DNA of 64,000 bases from Streptomyces caatingaensis. Lineage in GTDB: Bacteria; Actinomycetota; Actinomycetes; Streptomycetales; Streptomycetaceae. The notes beneath the pieces are model-generated. The model saw only the letters and a list, made by a program, of their open reading frames with translations, searched no databases and had not been told where the DNA came from. The position numbers and the translations under genes are program-made. Location: contig NZ_LFXA01000013.1 in assembly GCF_001187435.1 (NCBI RefSeq), positions 62,001 to 126,000 on the forward strand, read 5' to 3'. This document shows, piece after piece, positions 33,195 to 41,620 of this stretch; the first letter of the stretch is position 1; each line of letters opens with the position of its first letter.

Positions 33195-34259
33195 ATGACC
33201 GGCCGAATATCGCCCCCGCTCCTCCGCCGCGCTCTGGTCTCCCTCCTCGCCCTGGTGCTGACGCTCGCGCTCGCCTCCGTCGCGCGGCCGGCGCCGCGGG
33301 ACGACGTGTGTCCGGTCAAGCCGCGACCCACGGGCAAGGTGCTCCAGGGGTACTGGGAGAACTGGGACGGGGCGGCCAACGGGGTGCATCCGCCGTTCGG
33401 CTGGACGCCGATCACGGACGGGCGTATCGCGGGGCACGGGTACAACGTGCTCAACGCGGCGTTCCCGGTGATCCGTTCGGACGGGACGGTGCTGTGGGAG
33501 GACGGGATGGACGCGACCGTGAAGGTGGCGTCGCCGGCCGAGATGTGCCGGGCGAAGGCGGCGGGGGCGACGATCCTGTTGTCGATCGGGGGTGCGGCGG
33601 CGGGGATCGACCTCGGCTCCGCGGCGGTGGCGGACCGGTTCGTGGAGACGGTGGTGCCGATCCTCACCAAGTACAACTTCGACGGGATCGACATCGATCT
33701 GGAGACCGGTCTGACGGGCGGCGGCAGCATCGGGACGCTGTCCACGTCGCAGGCGAATCTCGTCCGCATCATCGACGGGGTGCTGGCGCGCATGCCCGCG
33801 GGGTTCGGGCTGACGATGGCGCCGGAGACGGCGTACGTGACCGGGGGCAGTGTGACGTACGGGTCGATCTGGGGCGCGTACCTGCCGATCGTGAAGAGGT
33901 ACGCGGACAACGGCCGGCTGTGGTGGCTCAACATGCAGTACTACAACGGGAACATGTACGGCTGCTCGGGGGATTCGTACGCGGCGGGCACGGTCGAGGG
34001 GTTCGTCGCGCAGACGGACTGCCTTGACAAGGGGCTGGTCGTGCAGGGGACGACGATCCGGGTGCCGTACGACCGGCAGGTGCCGGGACTGCCGGCGCAA
34101 CCGGGGGCCGGTGGCGGGTACATGGACGCCTCCCTCGTCGGCCGGTCCTGGAACCACTACGGCGGTTCGCTGAAGGGGCTGATGACCTGGTCGGTCAACT
34201 GGGACGGCGCCAGGGGCTGGACGTTCGGCGACAACGTCCGCTCCCTCCAGGGACGGTGA
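33195..34259 (+). CDS. Secreted GH18 chitinase
   Basis: 354 aa. N-terminal Sec signal (RRALVSLLALVLTLALASVARP), then directly a GH18 barrel: QGYWENWDG, ILLSIGG, and the catalytic DGIDIDLE at residues 163-170 (Glu170 is the proton donor), LTMAPETAYV and LMTWSVNWD. No chitin-binding or FnIII domain. It cleaves chitin outside the cell. The -10 ends 7 bases before the ATG and no ribosome site is seen. A DasR-type site overlaps the -35 region, fitting N-acetylglucosamine control. Confidence 0.94.
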   Translation: MTGRISPPLLRRALVSLLALVLTLALASVARPAPRDDVCPVKPRPTGKVLQGYWENWDGAANGVHPPFGWTPITDGRIAGHGYNVLNAAFPVIRSDGTVLWEDGMDATVKVASPAEMCRAKAAGATILLSIGGAAAGIDLGSAAVADRFVETVVPILTKYNFDGIDIDLETGLTGGGSIGTLSTSQANLVRIIDGVLARMPAGFGLTMAPETAYVTGGSVTYGSIWGAYLPIVKRYADNGRLWWLNMQYYNGNMYGCSGDSYAAGTVEGFVAQTDCLDKGLVVQGTTIRVPYDRQVPGLPAQPGAGGGYMDASLVGRSWNHYGGSLKGLMTWSVNWDGARGWTFGDNVRSLQGR

Positions 34260-34280
34260 ACATCGGCGTGTGACCGGTGG

Positions 34281-34321
34281 CTCGTCCCTGCCGACCCGGC
34301 CGGCCGGGGGTGCGGGACGAG
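34281..34321 (+). terminator. Hairpin after chitinase gene
   Basis: Outer arms CTCGTCCC / GGGACGAG (34281-34288 with 34314-34321) enclose a GC-rich inner stem. It lies 21 bases after the stop. Confidence 0.6.
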
Positions 34322-34372
34322 TCACTAGCATGTCCGTGTCCACAGCACGTTGATCGGGCAGGGGAGGCCATC

Positions 34373-35239
34373 GTGGGCTCGGACCAGCAGTGGGACATCG
34401 TCACGGGGGTCGGCGTCACGGCCCTGGCGGTGGCGGCGGCCAGAGCCGTCGAGACCAGCCGGGCGGACGCGCTGATCCAGGATCCGTACGCGGTCCGGTT
34501 CGTCGAGGAGGCCCTGCCCGCCGGGCGGATGCCGACGACGGCGGCGCAGGCGGACGCCGATCCGCACGGCTACTGGCCGGGCGCGGCGACGTACCTCGCG
34601 GTGCGCACCAAGGCGTTCGACGACTACTACCAGGAAGCCGCGGCGGCGGGCGTCACGCAGGCGGTGGTGCTGGCCTCGGGGCTGGACGCCCGCGCCTTCC
34701 GGCTGCCGTGGCCGGACGGCTCGGTCGTGTACGAGGTGGACCAGCCGCTGGTGCTGGAGTTCAAGCTCCGCGTCCTGCGCGGGGCGGGGGCGGCCGCGCC
34801 CTGCGAGCACCGGCCGGTGGGCGTGGACCTGCGGGAGGACTGGCCCGCGGCCCTGGAGAAGGCGGGCTTCGACCGGTCGCGGCCGACGGCCTGGCTCGCC
34901 GAGGGGCTCCTGCCCTATCTGCCGGCCGACGCCGAGGAGAGGCTCTTCCGGGAGGTCCACCGGCTCTCCGCGCCGGGCAGCCGGCTCGGGGTGGAGGCGA
35001 TCGCCTTCCCGCCGGAGGGGATGGACGAGTCCGCGACGGCCGGCAGCGTGCAGACCCTCGGTGTCGACATCACCGGCCTCATCCACACCGAGCCCCGGCC
35101 CCACCCCGCGGACCGCCTGTCGGAGCTGGGGTGGCGGACGCGCACCGTCCCGGCCGAGGAGGCGGCCGCGGGGTACGGGCGCGCGCTGAGCGACTCGTTC
35201 CGCGGGCGCGTCGAGTACGTCTTCGCCGAGCGGGCGTAG
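34373..35239 (+). CDS. SAM-dependent methyltransferase (TIGR00027/LCMT-like)
   Basis: 288 aa from a GTG preceded by GGGGAGG. Family marks: GVTALAVAAARAVETSRADALIQDPYA at the start, VVLASGLDARAFRLPWPDGSVVYEVDQP (SAM-binding), and AWLAEGLLPYLPADAEERLF. This leucine-carboxyl-methyltransferase-like family (TIGR00027) is expanded in actinomycetes; the methyl acceptor is usually a small molecule and is unknown here. Single-gene unit between two hairpins. Confidence 0.9.
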   Translation: MGSDQQWDIVTGVGVTALAVAAARAVETSRADALIQDPYAVRFVEEALPAGRMPTTAAQADADPHGYWPGAATYLAVRTKAFDDYYQEAAAAGVTQAVVLASGLDARAFRLPWPDGSVVYEVDQPLVLEFKLRVLRGAGAAAPCEHRPVGVDLREDWPAALEKAGFDRSRPTAWLAEGLLPYLPADAEERLFREVHRLSAPGSRLGVEAIAFPPEGMDESATAGSVQTLGVDITGLIHTEPRPHPADRLSELGWRTRTVPAEEAAAGYGRALSDSFRGRVEYVFAERA

Positions 35240-35249
35240 GCGTACGCCG

Positions 35250-35285
35250 GCGGCGGGGCACGGTCCGTCCCGTGTACCCCGCCGC
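35250..35285. terminator. Bidirectional hairpin between convergent genes
   Basis: Arms GCGGCGGGGCACGG (35250-35263) and its near complement (35270-35285, 2-base bulge) lie between the convergent methyltransferase and phosphotransferase stops. Confidence 0.65.
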
Positions 35286-35346
35286 AAGCGCCGTGCGGGC
35301 GTTGCCCGATGCCCGTCGTCCCCTCCCTCCCCCGGCGGGGCCGGCC

Positions 35347-36285
35347 CTACCTCGGGGCGAGGGGCTCGCGCGCCCGCCACCGGTCGATCAACGGGGCGAG
35401 CATGGGCCCGAGTTCGGGGACCTCGGGGACGGCCACGAGGGCCGAGACGCCGCGGAGGAGTCCGGCGCCTTCCATGAGGGCGAGGAGGTCGCGGTCGACG
35501 CGGGTGCCGCCGGCGCGTTCGTACGCCTCGACGGCGCGCGGGCCGGTGAAGGCGAGGTCCCATTCGACGGGTCCGAGGGTGACGTCCTCGAAGTCGGCGA
35601 AGCGGTGACCCGTGGCGGTGCGCAGCAGGTTGTAGGCGGGGGCGTCGCCGTGGAGGGGCTGGAGGCGGGCGTGGGGGAAGCGGGCGGGGAGGTCGGCGAG
35701 GAGGGTTTCGAGGGCGGCGTATTCGCGTTCGGCCCGGTCGAGGTCGGCGGGGGTGAGGGACTGCGGGTCGCGGCGCAGGGCGGTGAGGGCCTGGCCGATG
35801 GCGGGGACGAGGGGGGCGAGGAGGGGGAGGCCGGCGGCGCCGGGGTAGTCGGCCAGGGCGGCGTGCAACCGGGCGGTCCAGCCGGTCTGTTCGGTGAAGC
35901 GGTCCTCCAGGGCCTGCGGGTCGTCCTGGGGGAGGTCGCGCAGGGGATCGGTCTCGTCGACGTACTCCCAGAAGGTCATGGAGACGCCGTCCACCTCGGC
36001 CGGCTCGCGGGGCACGAGGGGGCTGGGACCGACGACGGGGACGCCGGTGTCGGCGAGCCAGCCGGCGACGGCCAGTTCGCGCCGTTGCTTGGCCGCCAGT
36101 TCGGCCGGGGGCGTCAGGGCCACCGTGGGGACGCGGACGACGACGGGGTCGGGCGCGAGGTGGACGAGGACGCTGAAGACGTCGTGGAGGACGCGGGGTT
36201 CGCCGGCACGCAGTCCGAGGCGGCGGCCGGCCCGGGTGGCCAGGGCGACGGCGCGTTCGGCACGGGGGCTGAGCGGATTCGTCAT
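35347..36285 (-). CDS. Phosphotransferase family protein (APH/choline kinase fold)
   Basis: 312 aa. Kinase-like catalytic loop LQPLHGDAPAYNLL (HGDxxxxN) and metal-binding FADFEDVTLGPVEWDLAF place it in the aminoglycoside phosphotransferase/homoserine-kinase-like fold. The N-lobe contains VVVRVP and ELAAKQRRELAVAGWL. The substrate (antibiotic, small alcohol) is unknown; many such actinobacterial proteins are not resistance enzymes. ATG at 36283-36285. Confidence 0.87.
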   Translation of the reverse strand: MTNPLSPRAERAVALATRAGRRLGLRAGEPRVLHDVFSVLVHLAPDPVVVRVPTVALTPPAELAAKQRRELAVAGWLADTGVPVVGPSPLVPREPAEVDGVSMTFWEYVDETDPLRDLPQDDPQALEDRFTEQTGWTARLHAALADYPGAAGLPLLAPLVPAIGQALTALRRDPQSLTPADLDRAEREYAALETLLADLPARFPHARLQPLHGDAPAYNLLRTATGHRFADFEDVTLGPVEWDLAFTGPRAVEAYERAGGTRVDRDLLALMEGAGLLRGVSALVAVPEVPELGPMLAPLIDRWRAREPLAPR

Positions 36286-36395
36286 GGAAACGATCTTGGA
36301 TGGTGGGCGGCACGCTGTCGAGCGGATATGGGGCGGGCGGAGGAAAGGGGCGTGCCGCACGGCGTGGGCCGTGCGGCACGGGCGGGCACACCGCG

Positions 36396-37991
36396 TCAGT
36401 ACTGGATGGTGTGGTGGTAGAGGATCGTCCGGGCCTTGGCCCCGCTGTCCAGGCCGTGGGCGGGCCGGTCGGTGAGGAAGTACTCGCGGAGGGTGGACGA
36501 ACGCTCGCGGGACATCATGGTGTTGCTCCGCGTCCAGCCGCCGTCGACCTGCGCCCACAGGTCGGTCAGGGCGGTGGCGACGCGGGCCTCGCAGGCGTCG
36601 CCCCAGTCCATGCCGCGGGTGGTGCGGTCGTTGGCGAGGTTCACCGAACTGCCGTTGCCCCACGTCATGGTGGTGTCCTTGAAGGTGTGGAACGCCACCG
36701 CGTCCGCGTAGCCCTCGGTCCAGCCGCAGGTGGTGGAGGAGGTGCGGTCGACGTAGTGGGGCGAGCAGTTGGTGACGTACGGCCACCAGCCGGCGTAGAG
36801 CTTGCCCATGAGGGAGTGGCCGGCCTCGTGGACGGTGGTGTGGCCGGAGTCGGGGTCGTTGTCGGCGAGGTGGACGCTGTCGTCGCTGCCCGTCCAGTAG
36901 GTGCCGTCCTGCGAGCCGGGGTACCACCGGACGGTGATGGGGGTGCAGCGGCCCTCGCGCTGGTTGCCCGTCCAGCAGTCGGTGGTGGAACCTCGGTCCC
37001 ACCAGAGCTTGTTGAGGGTGTCGAAGGCGTGCCAGGCGCGGCTCTGGGCGGTGTTGGCGTAGACGTCGCCCAGGCTCCGGTGGCCGGAGACGGCGTCGAG
37101 CGCGTACGAGGTCGTCGCGTAGCGGCGGCCGGACCCGTCGACGACCGACCACATGGCGCCGGCCTGCGACTGGAACTCGGCCCAGACCTTGGCGGTGACG
37201 GCGGTGGTGGGGGTGTAGCAGAGGGTGAAGCGTCCGTCGCCGTTGCCGGTCATGCCGGTGGCGAGGCGCTGGGTGGCGGAGCCGGCGGTGGGGCGGCCCC
37301 AGAGGGTGATGGTGGCGTTGCTGACGGGCAGGTCGCGGTCGGCCTTCCCGTTCCAGGTGCCGCCTTCGGAGGACTGGAAGCGGTTGCGCAGGGTGCCGCT
37401 GACGCAGACCGGGGCGTAGCGGCCGGCGGGGGCGGCGGTCTGCGGGCGTGTGGCCGGGGCGGCCGGGCCGGCGGCGCCCGGGCGGACGGGGCGGTCGTGC
37501 CGGGTGGGGCCGCTGACGGGGGTGGCGGGGGCGCGGGTGACGGAGACGCCCTTGCGGGTGGAGCCCTTGGCCGTGCCGATGGTCAGTTCCAGCGAGGCGT
37601 GGCCGGCGCGGCGGGGGTCGGGGCGGTCGAGGTCGCTGACGTCGGCCTGGATCTGGGCGGGTCCGGCGGCGACGGCCCGGACCCCGAGTGTGATGCTGCG
37701 GGTGCCCGGGGTGAGGGCGAGGGTGCGGCCGGTGCGCTGGCCGAAGGCGTCGGCGGTGGGTGCGGCGAGGGCGGCGGCCCTGTCGGTGATGCGCAGGGCG
37801 GGCGGGAGCTGGAGGGAGAGTCCGGCGTGCGGGACGGCGGTCCGCGCGGTGACGGTGACGGTGAGGGTGCCGCGCTCGCCGACGGCGGGCAGGGCGGCGG
37901 GCGCGGTGACGCCGGCGATGCAGGCGCCGATGCCGCCGGCGGCGAGCAGGGTGGCGGCGGGTCTCGGCATCCGTATTCGGAGCATGGGCAT
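36396..37991 (-). CDS. Secreted HEXXH zinc metalloprotease-like protein
   Basis: 531 aa. Signal region residues 1-35 (RPAATLLAAGGIGACIAGVTAPAAL). Residues ~40-150 form an Ala/Thr-rich beta domain, then a Pro/Ala-rich linker and an immunoglobulin/transthyretin-like segment (CVSGTLRNRF...ATITLWGRP). The catalytic region has HEAGH at 388-392 and a likely third ligand Glu426 in GWTEGYAD, a gluzincin arrangement with eight or so Cys around it. I do not recognise the peptidase family. Likely an extracellular protease. Two nearby in-frame ATGs (37991, 37985) are possible starts. Confidence 0.75.
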   Translation of the reverse strand: MPMLRIRMPRPAATLLAAGGIGACIAGVTAPAALPAVGERGTLTVTVTARTAVPHAGLSLQLPPALRITDRAAALAAPTADAFGQRTGRTLALTPGTRSITLGVRAVAAGPAQIQADVSDLDRPDPRRAGHASLELTIGTAKGSTRKGVSVTRAPATPVSGPTRHDRPVRPGAAGPAAPATRPQTAAPAGRYAPVCVSGTLRNRFQSSEGGTWNGKADRDLPVSNATITLWGRPTAGSATQRLATGMTGNGDGRFTLCYTPTTAVTAKVWAEFQSQAGAMWSVVDGSGRRYATTSYALDAVSGHRSLGDVYANTAQSRAWHAFDTLNKLWWDRGSTTDCWTGNQREGRCTPITVRWYPGSQDGTYWTGSDDSVHLADNDPDSGHTTVHEAGHSLMGKLYAGWWPYVTNCSPHYVDRTSSTTCGWTEGYADAVAFHTFKDTTMTWGNGSSVNLANDRTTRGMDWGDACEARVATALTDLWAQVDGGWTRSNTMMSRERSSTLREYFLTDRPAHGLDSGAKARTILYHHTIQY

Positions 37992-38149
37992 GCCGTGCGC
38001 GTCAGCTGCGGTCCGGAGCAGAGTCGCCCGCTCCGTGATCGCCGGGCCCCGGGGCGGCGGGTCACCCGATCGGCCGCACGTGGGGGGCGGACGCCCCGGG
38101 GTGAGGAGACGGTGGCAGTGTCTGCAGACCTCCGTCAGAGGAGTTGTTC

Positions 38150-38368
38150 ATGATCATCAAGAAACTGCACGAGGCGGGTGTGCGCAGTGACCACGCGTAC
38201 ACGGCCGCCGTTGCCTCGATCGGCCTGTCGTTCCTGTCGTGGACGGCGTCGATGAAGGCCGAGTCGGCCGGGACGGACCGGGCCGACCGGTGGGGCATCT
38301 TCGTCGGCGAGTGGGCGCCCACGTTCTTCGGTCTGGGGCTGGCGCTGGCCCAGTACGAGAAGGGCTGA
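38150..38368 (+). CDS. Small conserved membrane-associated protein
   Basis: 72 aa. GAGGAG lies 6 bases before the ATG. Opening MIIKKLHEAGVRSDHAYTAAVASIGLSFLSW followed by RADRWGIFVGEWAPTFFGLGLALAQYE gives two moderately hydrophobic helices, probably a hairpin in the membrane. Conserved-looking in Streptomyces; function unknown. An in-frame TTG 6 bases upstream is an alternative start. Confidence 0.75.
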   Translation: MIIKKLHEAGVRSDHAYTAAVASIGLSFLSWTASMKAESAGTDRADRWGIFVGEWAPTFFGLGLALAQYEKG

Positions 38369-38386
38369 CGAGGCGGTTCCCGCCCT

Positions 38387-38419
38387 GCCCGTGGGCCGGC
38401 CGGTGGCCGGTCCACGGGC
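38387..38419. terminator. Hairpin between convergent genes
   Basis: Arms GCCCGTGG (38387-38394) and CCACGGGC (38412-38419) with further inner CCGG pairing, placed between the small membrane protein and the Eis-like acetyltransferase stops. Confidence 0.6.
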
Positions 38420-38442
38420 TGTCGCGCGCGATGGGCGCGGGC

Positions 38443-39672
38443 TCAGAACTCGTCCGTCGTGTGCGGCAGATACGCCGTGCGCAGCGCCTCGTCGAGGGCC
38501 GCCGCGGCGCCGGGGGTGTGTTCGGCGGCCAGGCCGGCGCGGACGAGGTGGCGCAGTTCGGTGCCGCCGAGGTAGCAGGCGGCGAGTTCGCGGACGTCGA
38601 GGGCGAGGTCGGGGGCGGCGTCGGTGGGGGTGAGGGTGGCGCCGGCGGGTCCGGCGGTGAGGCGGCGGCGGCCGGCGTTGGCGGGCAGGGTGGCGTCGGT
38701 GAGGTCGAGGACGAGGTCGCAGGGGGCGGCCCAGGAGCGGGCCTCCAGCGCGGCGGCGACGTCGACGAGGCGCAGCCAGAGGGCGGGGAACTCCTGGGTG
38801 ACGCGGACCTGGTCGCGGTCGGCGGCCAGGAGGAGCAGCGGGTCGTCCAGGGGGCGGCCCCAGGCCCGCACCTTGGAGGTGAGGTCGATGGAGGCGAGGT
38901 ACTGCCACAGCGCGGCGGCGGCGCCGGGGGTCTCGGCCTCGAGTTCGACGAGGTGGACGACGCCGCCGGGGGCGCCGGGCTCGTCGTCGCCGGATTCGGT
39001 GCGGTAGACGGCGTAGCCGACGGGCGGGGCGCCGATGGTGACGACGCGGGGCGGGCCGAGGTCGTCGTCGTCCTCGTCGGTCTCGGGGAGGACCCGGGTG
39101 CGCCACCAGTAGTCGTCGCGCGCGACGCGGCCGGCGCGGCGGGCGCGCTGGGCGGCGTGGAGGGGGCCGACGACGCCGGGGGCCTTCTCGGGGGCGACGA
39201 GGCGCAGGGGGAGGTCGTCGGCGGGGGCGATGCGCAGGGCGAGGGGGCGGCCGGTGTCGATCTCGACCGTGCAGCCGTGGGTGGCGGGGCCGCAGCCGAA
39301 GCGTCCGTAGATGGCGGCCTGGGAGGCCCACAGGGCGGCGAGCGGGCGGTCGTGGTCGGCGCAGCGGCGCCAGAGTTCGGCGAGCATGCCGCTGAGGATG
39401 CCGCGGCGGCGGTGGGTGGGGGCGACGGCGGCGAACGTGGCGCCGGCGCAGGGCAGTTCGCCGCCGGGGACGGAGAGGGTGAGGGGGTAGGCGCCGAGCA
39501 TGCCGACGAGTTCGTCCCCGTCGTAGGCACCGATGCGGTCGCAGCGCAGGAGGTACTCGCGGTGGGCCGCGCGCCACTCGTCCTCGGGGGTCTCGTGGAA
39601 GACGATGTCGGCGAGGTCGAGGGCGCGGTCGAGGTGGGCCTTGGGGAGGGTGCGGAACTCCACGGTGGTCAT
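38443..39672 (-). CDS. Eis-like GNAT N-acetyltransferase
   Basis: 409 aa with the three-part Eis layout: N-terminal GNAT domain with the acetyl-CoA loop VAPTHRRRGILSGML (Q/RxxGxG/A type), a second degenerate GNAT domain, and a C-terminal sterol-carrier-like domain (LVLDLTDATLPAN...VRELAACYLGGTELRHLVRAG). C-terminal carboxylate (DEF) could serve as the Eis catalytic acid. Eis enzymes acetylate amines of aminoglycosides and peptides. Divergent from the iron-box GNAT gene; the box may or may not affect it. Confidence 0.87.
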   Translation of the reverse strand: MTTVEFRTLPKAHLDRALDLADIVFHETPEDEWRAAHREYLLRCDRIGAYDGDELVGMLGAYPLTLSVPGGELPCAGATFAAVAPTHRRRGILSGMLAELWRRCADHDRPLAALWASQAAIYGRFGCGPATHGCTVEIDTGRPLALRIAPADDLPLRLVAPEKAPGVVGPLHAAQRARRAGRVARDDYWWRTRVLPETDEDDDDLGPPRVVTIGAPPVGYAVYRTESGDDEPGAPGGVVHLVELEAETPGAAAALWQYLASIDLTSKVRAWGRPLDDPLLLLAADRDQVRVTQEFPALWLRLVDVAAALEARSWAAPCDLVLDLTDATLPANAGRRRLTAGPAGATLTPTDAAPDLALDVRELAACYLGGTELRHLVRAGLAAEHTPGAAAALDEALRTAYLPHTTDEF

Positions 39673-39749
39673 AAGTGGACGCTAGACCGCCAAGTGGGGT
39701 GGCGTCATGCGCTTTTGGGGCCGGGGCACCCCGCAATCCCAAGGTCAAC

Positions 39750-39768
39750 TTAGGCTAGGCTAACCTTA
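39750..39768. promoter_or_regulatory. Iron box (DmdR/IdeR site)
   Basis: TTAGGCTAGGCTAACCTTA matches the 19-bp Streptomyces iron-box consensus TTAGGTTAGGCTAACCTAA at 17 of 19 positions. It lies 46 bases before the small GNAT gene and 77 bases from the divergent Eis-like start. It should repress transcription when iron is ample. Confidence 0.85.
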
Positions 39769-39814
39769 TTGTCGCTCCGGGTGTCCTCCCGGGTCCCGCG
39801 AGGAAAGGTGCCCC

Positions 39815-40324
39815 ATGACCACGGCGCTCCCCCGGCAACGGCCCTGCCCCGCCCGGGCGTTCGACGGGGTGCGGACGGCCTCGCCGGCCGACGCCGCCGC
39901 GCTCCACGCGCTGTCCGAGCCGTTCATGCGCTCGGGCGCGCTGCGCCGCCGCTCCCCCGGGCTGTACGTGGCGGCGGCCGCGCAGTTCTTCGTCGCCGAG
40001 GACGCCGATGGGGTGATGGAAGGCTGTGTGGCCCTGCGGGTCCATCCCGGCGAGGGGGCGCCGGGCGCACTGCCGGCGGTGCTGCACAACTTCTGCGTCC
40101 GGCCCGACCGCCAGCGGCGCGGCGTGGGCTCCCGGCTGCTGTCCGCCCTCCTGGCGGACGCCGCCGCGCGCTCGGTGACCGAGGTCTTCGCGGCGACGAC
40201 GGGCGGCGGCGAGTCGTTCGTCCGCGCCGGGTTCCGGGAGACGGGGGCCGCGCGGGCGCCACGCGCCTGGGCGGCGGCGCTGGACCCGGCGCGCGGTTCA
40301 CGGATCTTCGTCCGCGTGGTGTGA
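39815..40324 (+). CDS. Iron-regulated GNAT acetyltransferase
   Basis: 169 aa. GAGGAAAGG precedes the ATG. GNAT core: LHNFCVRPDRQRRGVGSRLLSALL carries the acetyl-CoA pyrophosphate loop RQRRGVG; ESFVRAGFRETG is the last GNAT strand/helix. The iron box 46 bases upstream and its place next to FecCD genes tie it to siderophore metabolism, possibly N-acylation of hydroxyornithine or of the siderophore amine. It is shorter than, and not obviously related to, known IucB/MbtK-type hydroxamate acyltransferases, so this role is a hypothesis. Confidence 0.82.
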   Translation: MTTALPRQRPCPARAFDGVRTASPADAAALHALSEPFMRSGALRRRSPGLYVAAAAQFFVAEDADGVMEGCVALRVHPGEGAPGALPAVLHNFCVRPDRQRRGVGSRLLSALLADAAARSVTEVFAATTGGGESFVRAGFRETGAARAPRAWAAALDPARGSRIFVRVV

Positions 40325-40437
40325 GGGGCGTCCGGCGCGGCTCGTCCACGACGGACGGAACCGCAGGGACACCGTCGCGGGGACGTATGGTCCGCACCGC
40401 GCACCCGCCGCCCCCTCCCGCCGGGTGGACACACCGA

Positions 40438-40487
40438 CGGCCCGCCCGCGGCGCGCCCCTCCGTACGGACGCGTCGCGGGCGGGCCG
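40438..40487. terminator. Hairpin between convergent GNAT and FecCD genes
   Basis: Perfect 13-bp arms CGGCCCGCCCGCG (40438-40450 with 40475-40487); the loop contains a second small palindrome TCCGTACGGA. Probably terminates both converging transcripts. Confidence 0.7.
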
Positions 40488-40498
40488 CGCCGCGCGGA

Positions 40499-41620
40499 TC
40501 AGCCCCGCCCCGCCCGCCACTGGCGCGCCAGCACCCACACCAGGTAGCAGCCGCCGACCACGCCCGTGAGGACGCCGACCGGCAACTGGGTGGGGGCCAG
40601 GACCCGTTGGGCGGCGATGTCGCTGACGGCGAGGAGCAGGGCGCCCATGACGGCCGAGGCGAGCAGGTTGGGGCCGGTGGCCCGGGTGAGGCGGCGGACG
40701 ACCTGGGGGGCGACCAGGGAGACGAACGGTACGGGGCCGGCGACGGCCGTGGACAGGGCGGTGAGCGCCACGCCGACCAGGAGCGCCCGGCCCCGGGCGC
40801 GTTCGACGGCGACGCCGAGCGCGGCGGCCGCGTCCTCGCCCATCTCCAGCATGCGCAGCGGCCGTCCGAGGACGAGGGCGGCGGGGGCGAGGACGGCGAG
40901 CGAGGCCGTCATCGTCCACACGTGTTCCCAGCCGCGGCCGTTGAGGCTGCCGGTGAGCCAGACCTGGGCGCTCTGCGCGTCGGTGAAGGAGGCGCGGGCG
41001 ATGAGGTAGGCGTTGGCGGAGGAGAGCAGGGCGCTGACGCCGATGCCGACGAGGACGAGCCGGTAGCCGGCCGCGCCGCGCCGCCGGGCGAGCAGGTGGA
41101 CGGCGGCGCTGGTCAGGGCGCAGCCGATGACGGAGCCGACGGCGACGGAGGCGGCGCCGGCGCTCAGGACGAGGATGGCGACGAGGGCGCCGGTGGCGGA
41201 GCCGACGGTGAAGCCGATGACGTCGGGGCTGCCGAGGGGATTGCGGGCGAGGGTCTGGAAGAGGGCTCCGGGCAGGCCCATGGCGGCGCCGACGAGCAGG
41301 GCGGTCAACAGCCTCGGCAGGCGCAGTTCGTTGACGATGTAGGCGTCGCCGGGCGTGCCGCCGCCGGTGAGGACGGCGAGGACGTCGGTGACCGGGAGGG
41401 GGAAGTCGCCGGTGGTCAGGGTCCACAGGCCGACGGCGAGGGCGGCGGCGGCGAGGGCGAGGCCGACGGCGGTGGCGCGCGGGTGCCAGCGCACCGACAG
41501 GCCGGGGCCCGGCAGGCGCAGCGCGTGCAGGCGGAGCCCGGCGGCCGGGCCGGAGGACGGGTCCTCCGCCGGCCCGGGGACGCGCCCGGCGGCGGGCGCG
41601 AGCGGGGTGCGGCTGGTCAC
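40499..41620 (-). CDS. FecCD-type iron-siderophore ABC permease (second subunit)
   Basis: 373 aa, about ten membrane helices. FecCD marks: NELRLPRLLTALLVGAAMGLPGALFQTLARNPLGSPDVIGFT, the ATPase-facing GEDAAAALGV, and FVSLVAPQVVRRLTR near the end. GTG start overlaps the stop of the first permease (GTGA at 41617-41620), so the two are co-translated. With its partner it would form the channel for ferric-siderophore uptake. The cognate ATPase and lipoprotein are not in the window. Confidence 0.93.
   Translation of the reverse strand: MTSRTPLAPAAGRVPGPAEDPSSGPAAGLRLHALRLPGPGLSVRWHPRATAVGLALAAAALAVGLWTLTTGDFPLPVTDVLAVLTGGGTPGDAYIVNELRLPRLLTALLVGAAMGLPGALFQTLARNPLGSPDVIGFTVGSATGALVAILVLSAGAASVAVGSVIGCALTSAAVHLLARRRGAAGYRLVLVGIGVSALLSSANAYLIARASFTDAQSAQVWLTGSLNGRGWEHVWTMTASLAVLAPAALVLGRPLRMLEMGEDAAAALGVAVERARGRALLVGVALTALSTAVAGPVPFVSLVAPQVVRRLTRATGPNLLASAVMGALLLAVSDIAAQRVLAPTQLPVGVLTGVVGGCYLVWVLARQWRAGRG

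Noticed and set aside
35347..36285. Aminoglycoside resistance gene
   Set aside because: The phosphotransferase fold is clear, but it lacks close similarity to known APH resistance enzymes by eye, and this fold is common in housekeeping proteins.
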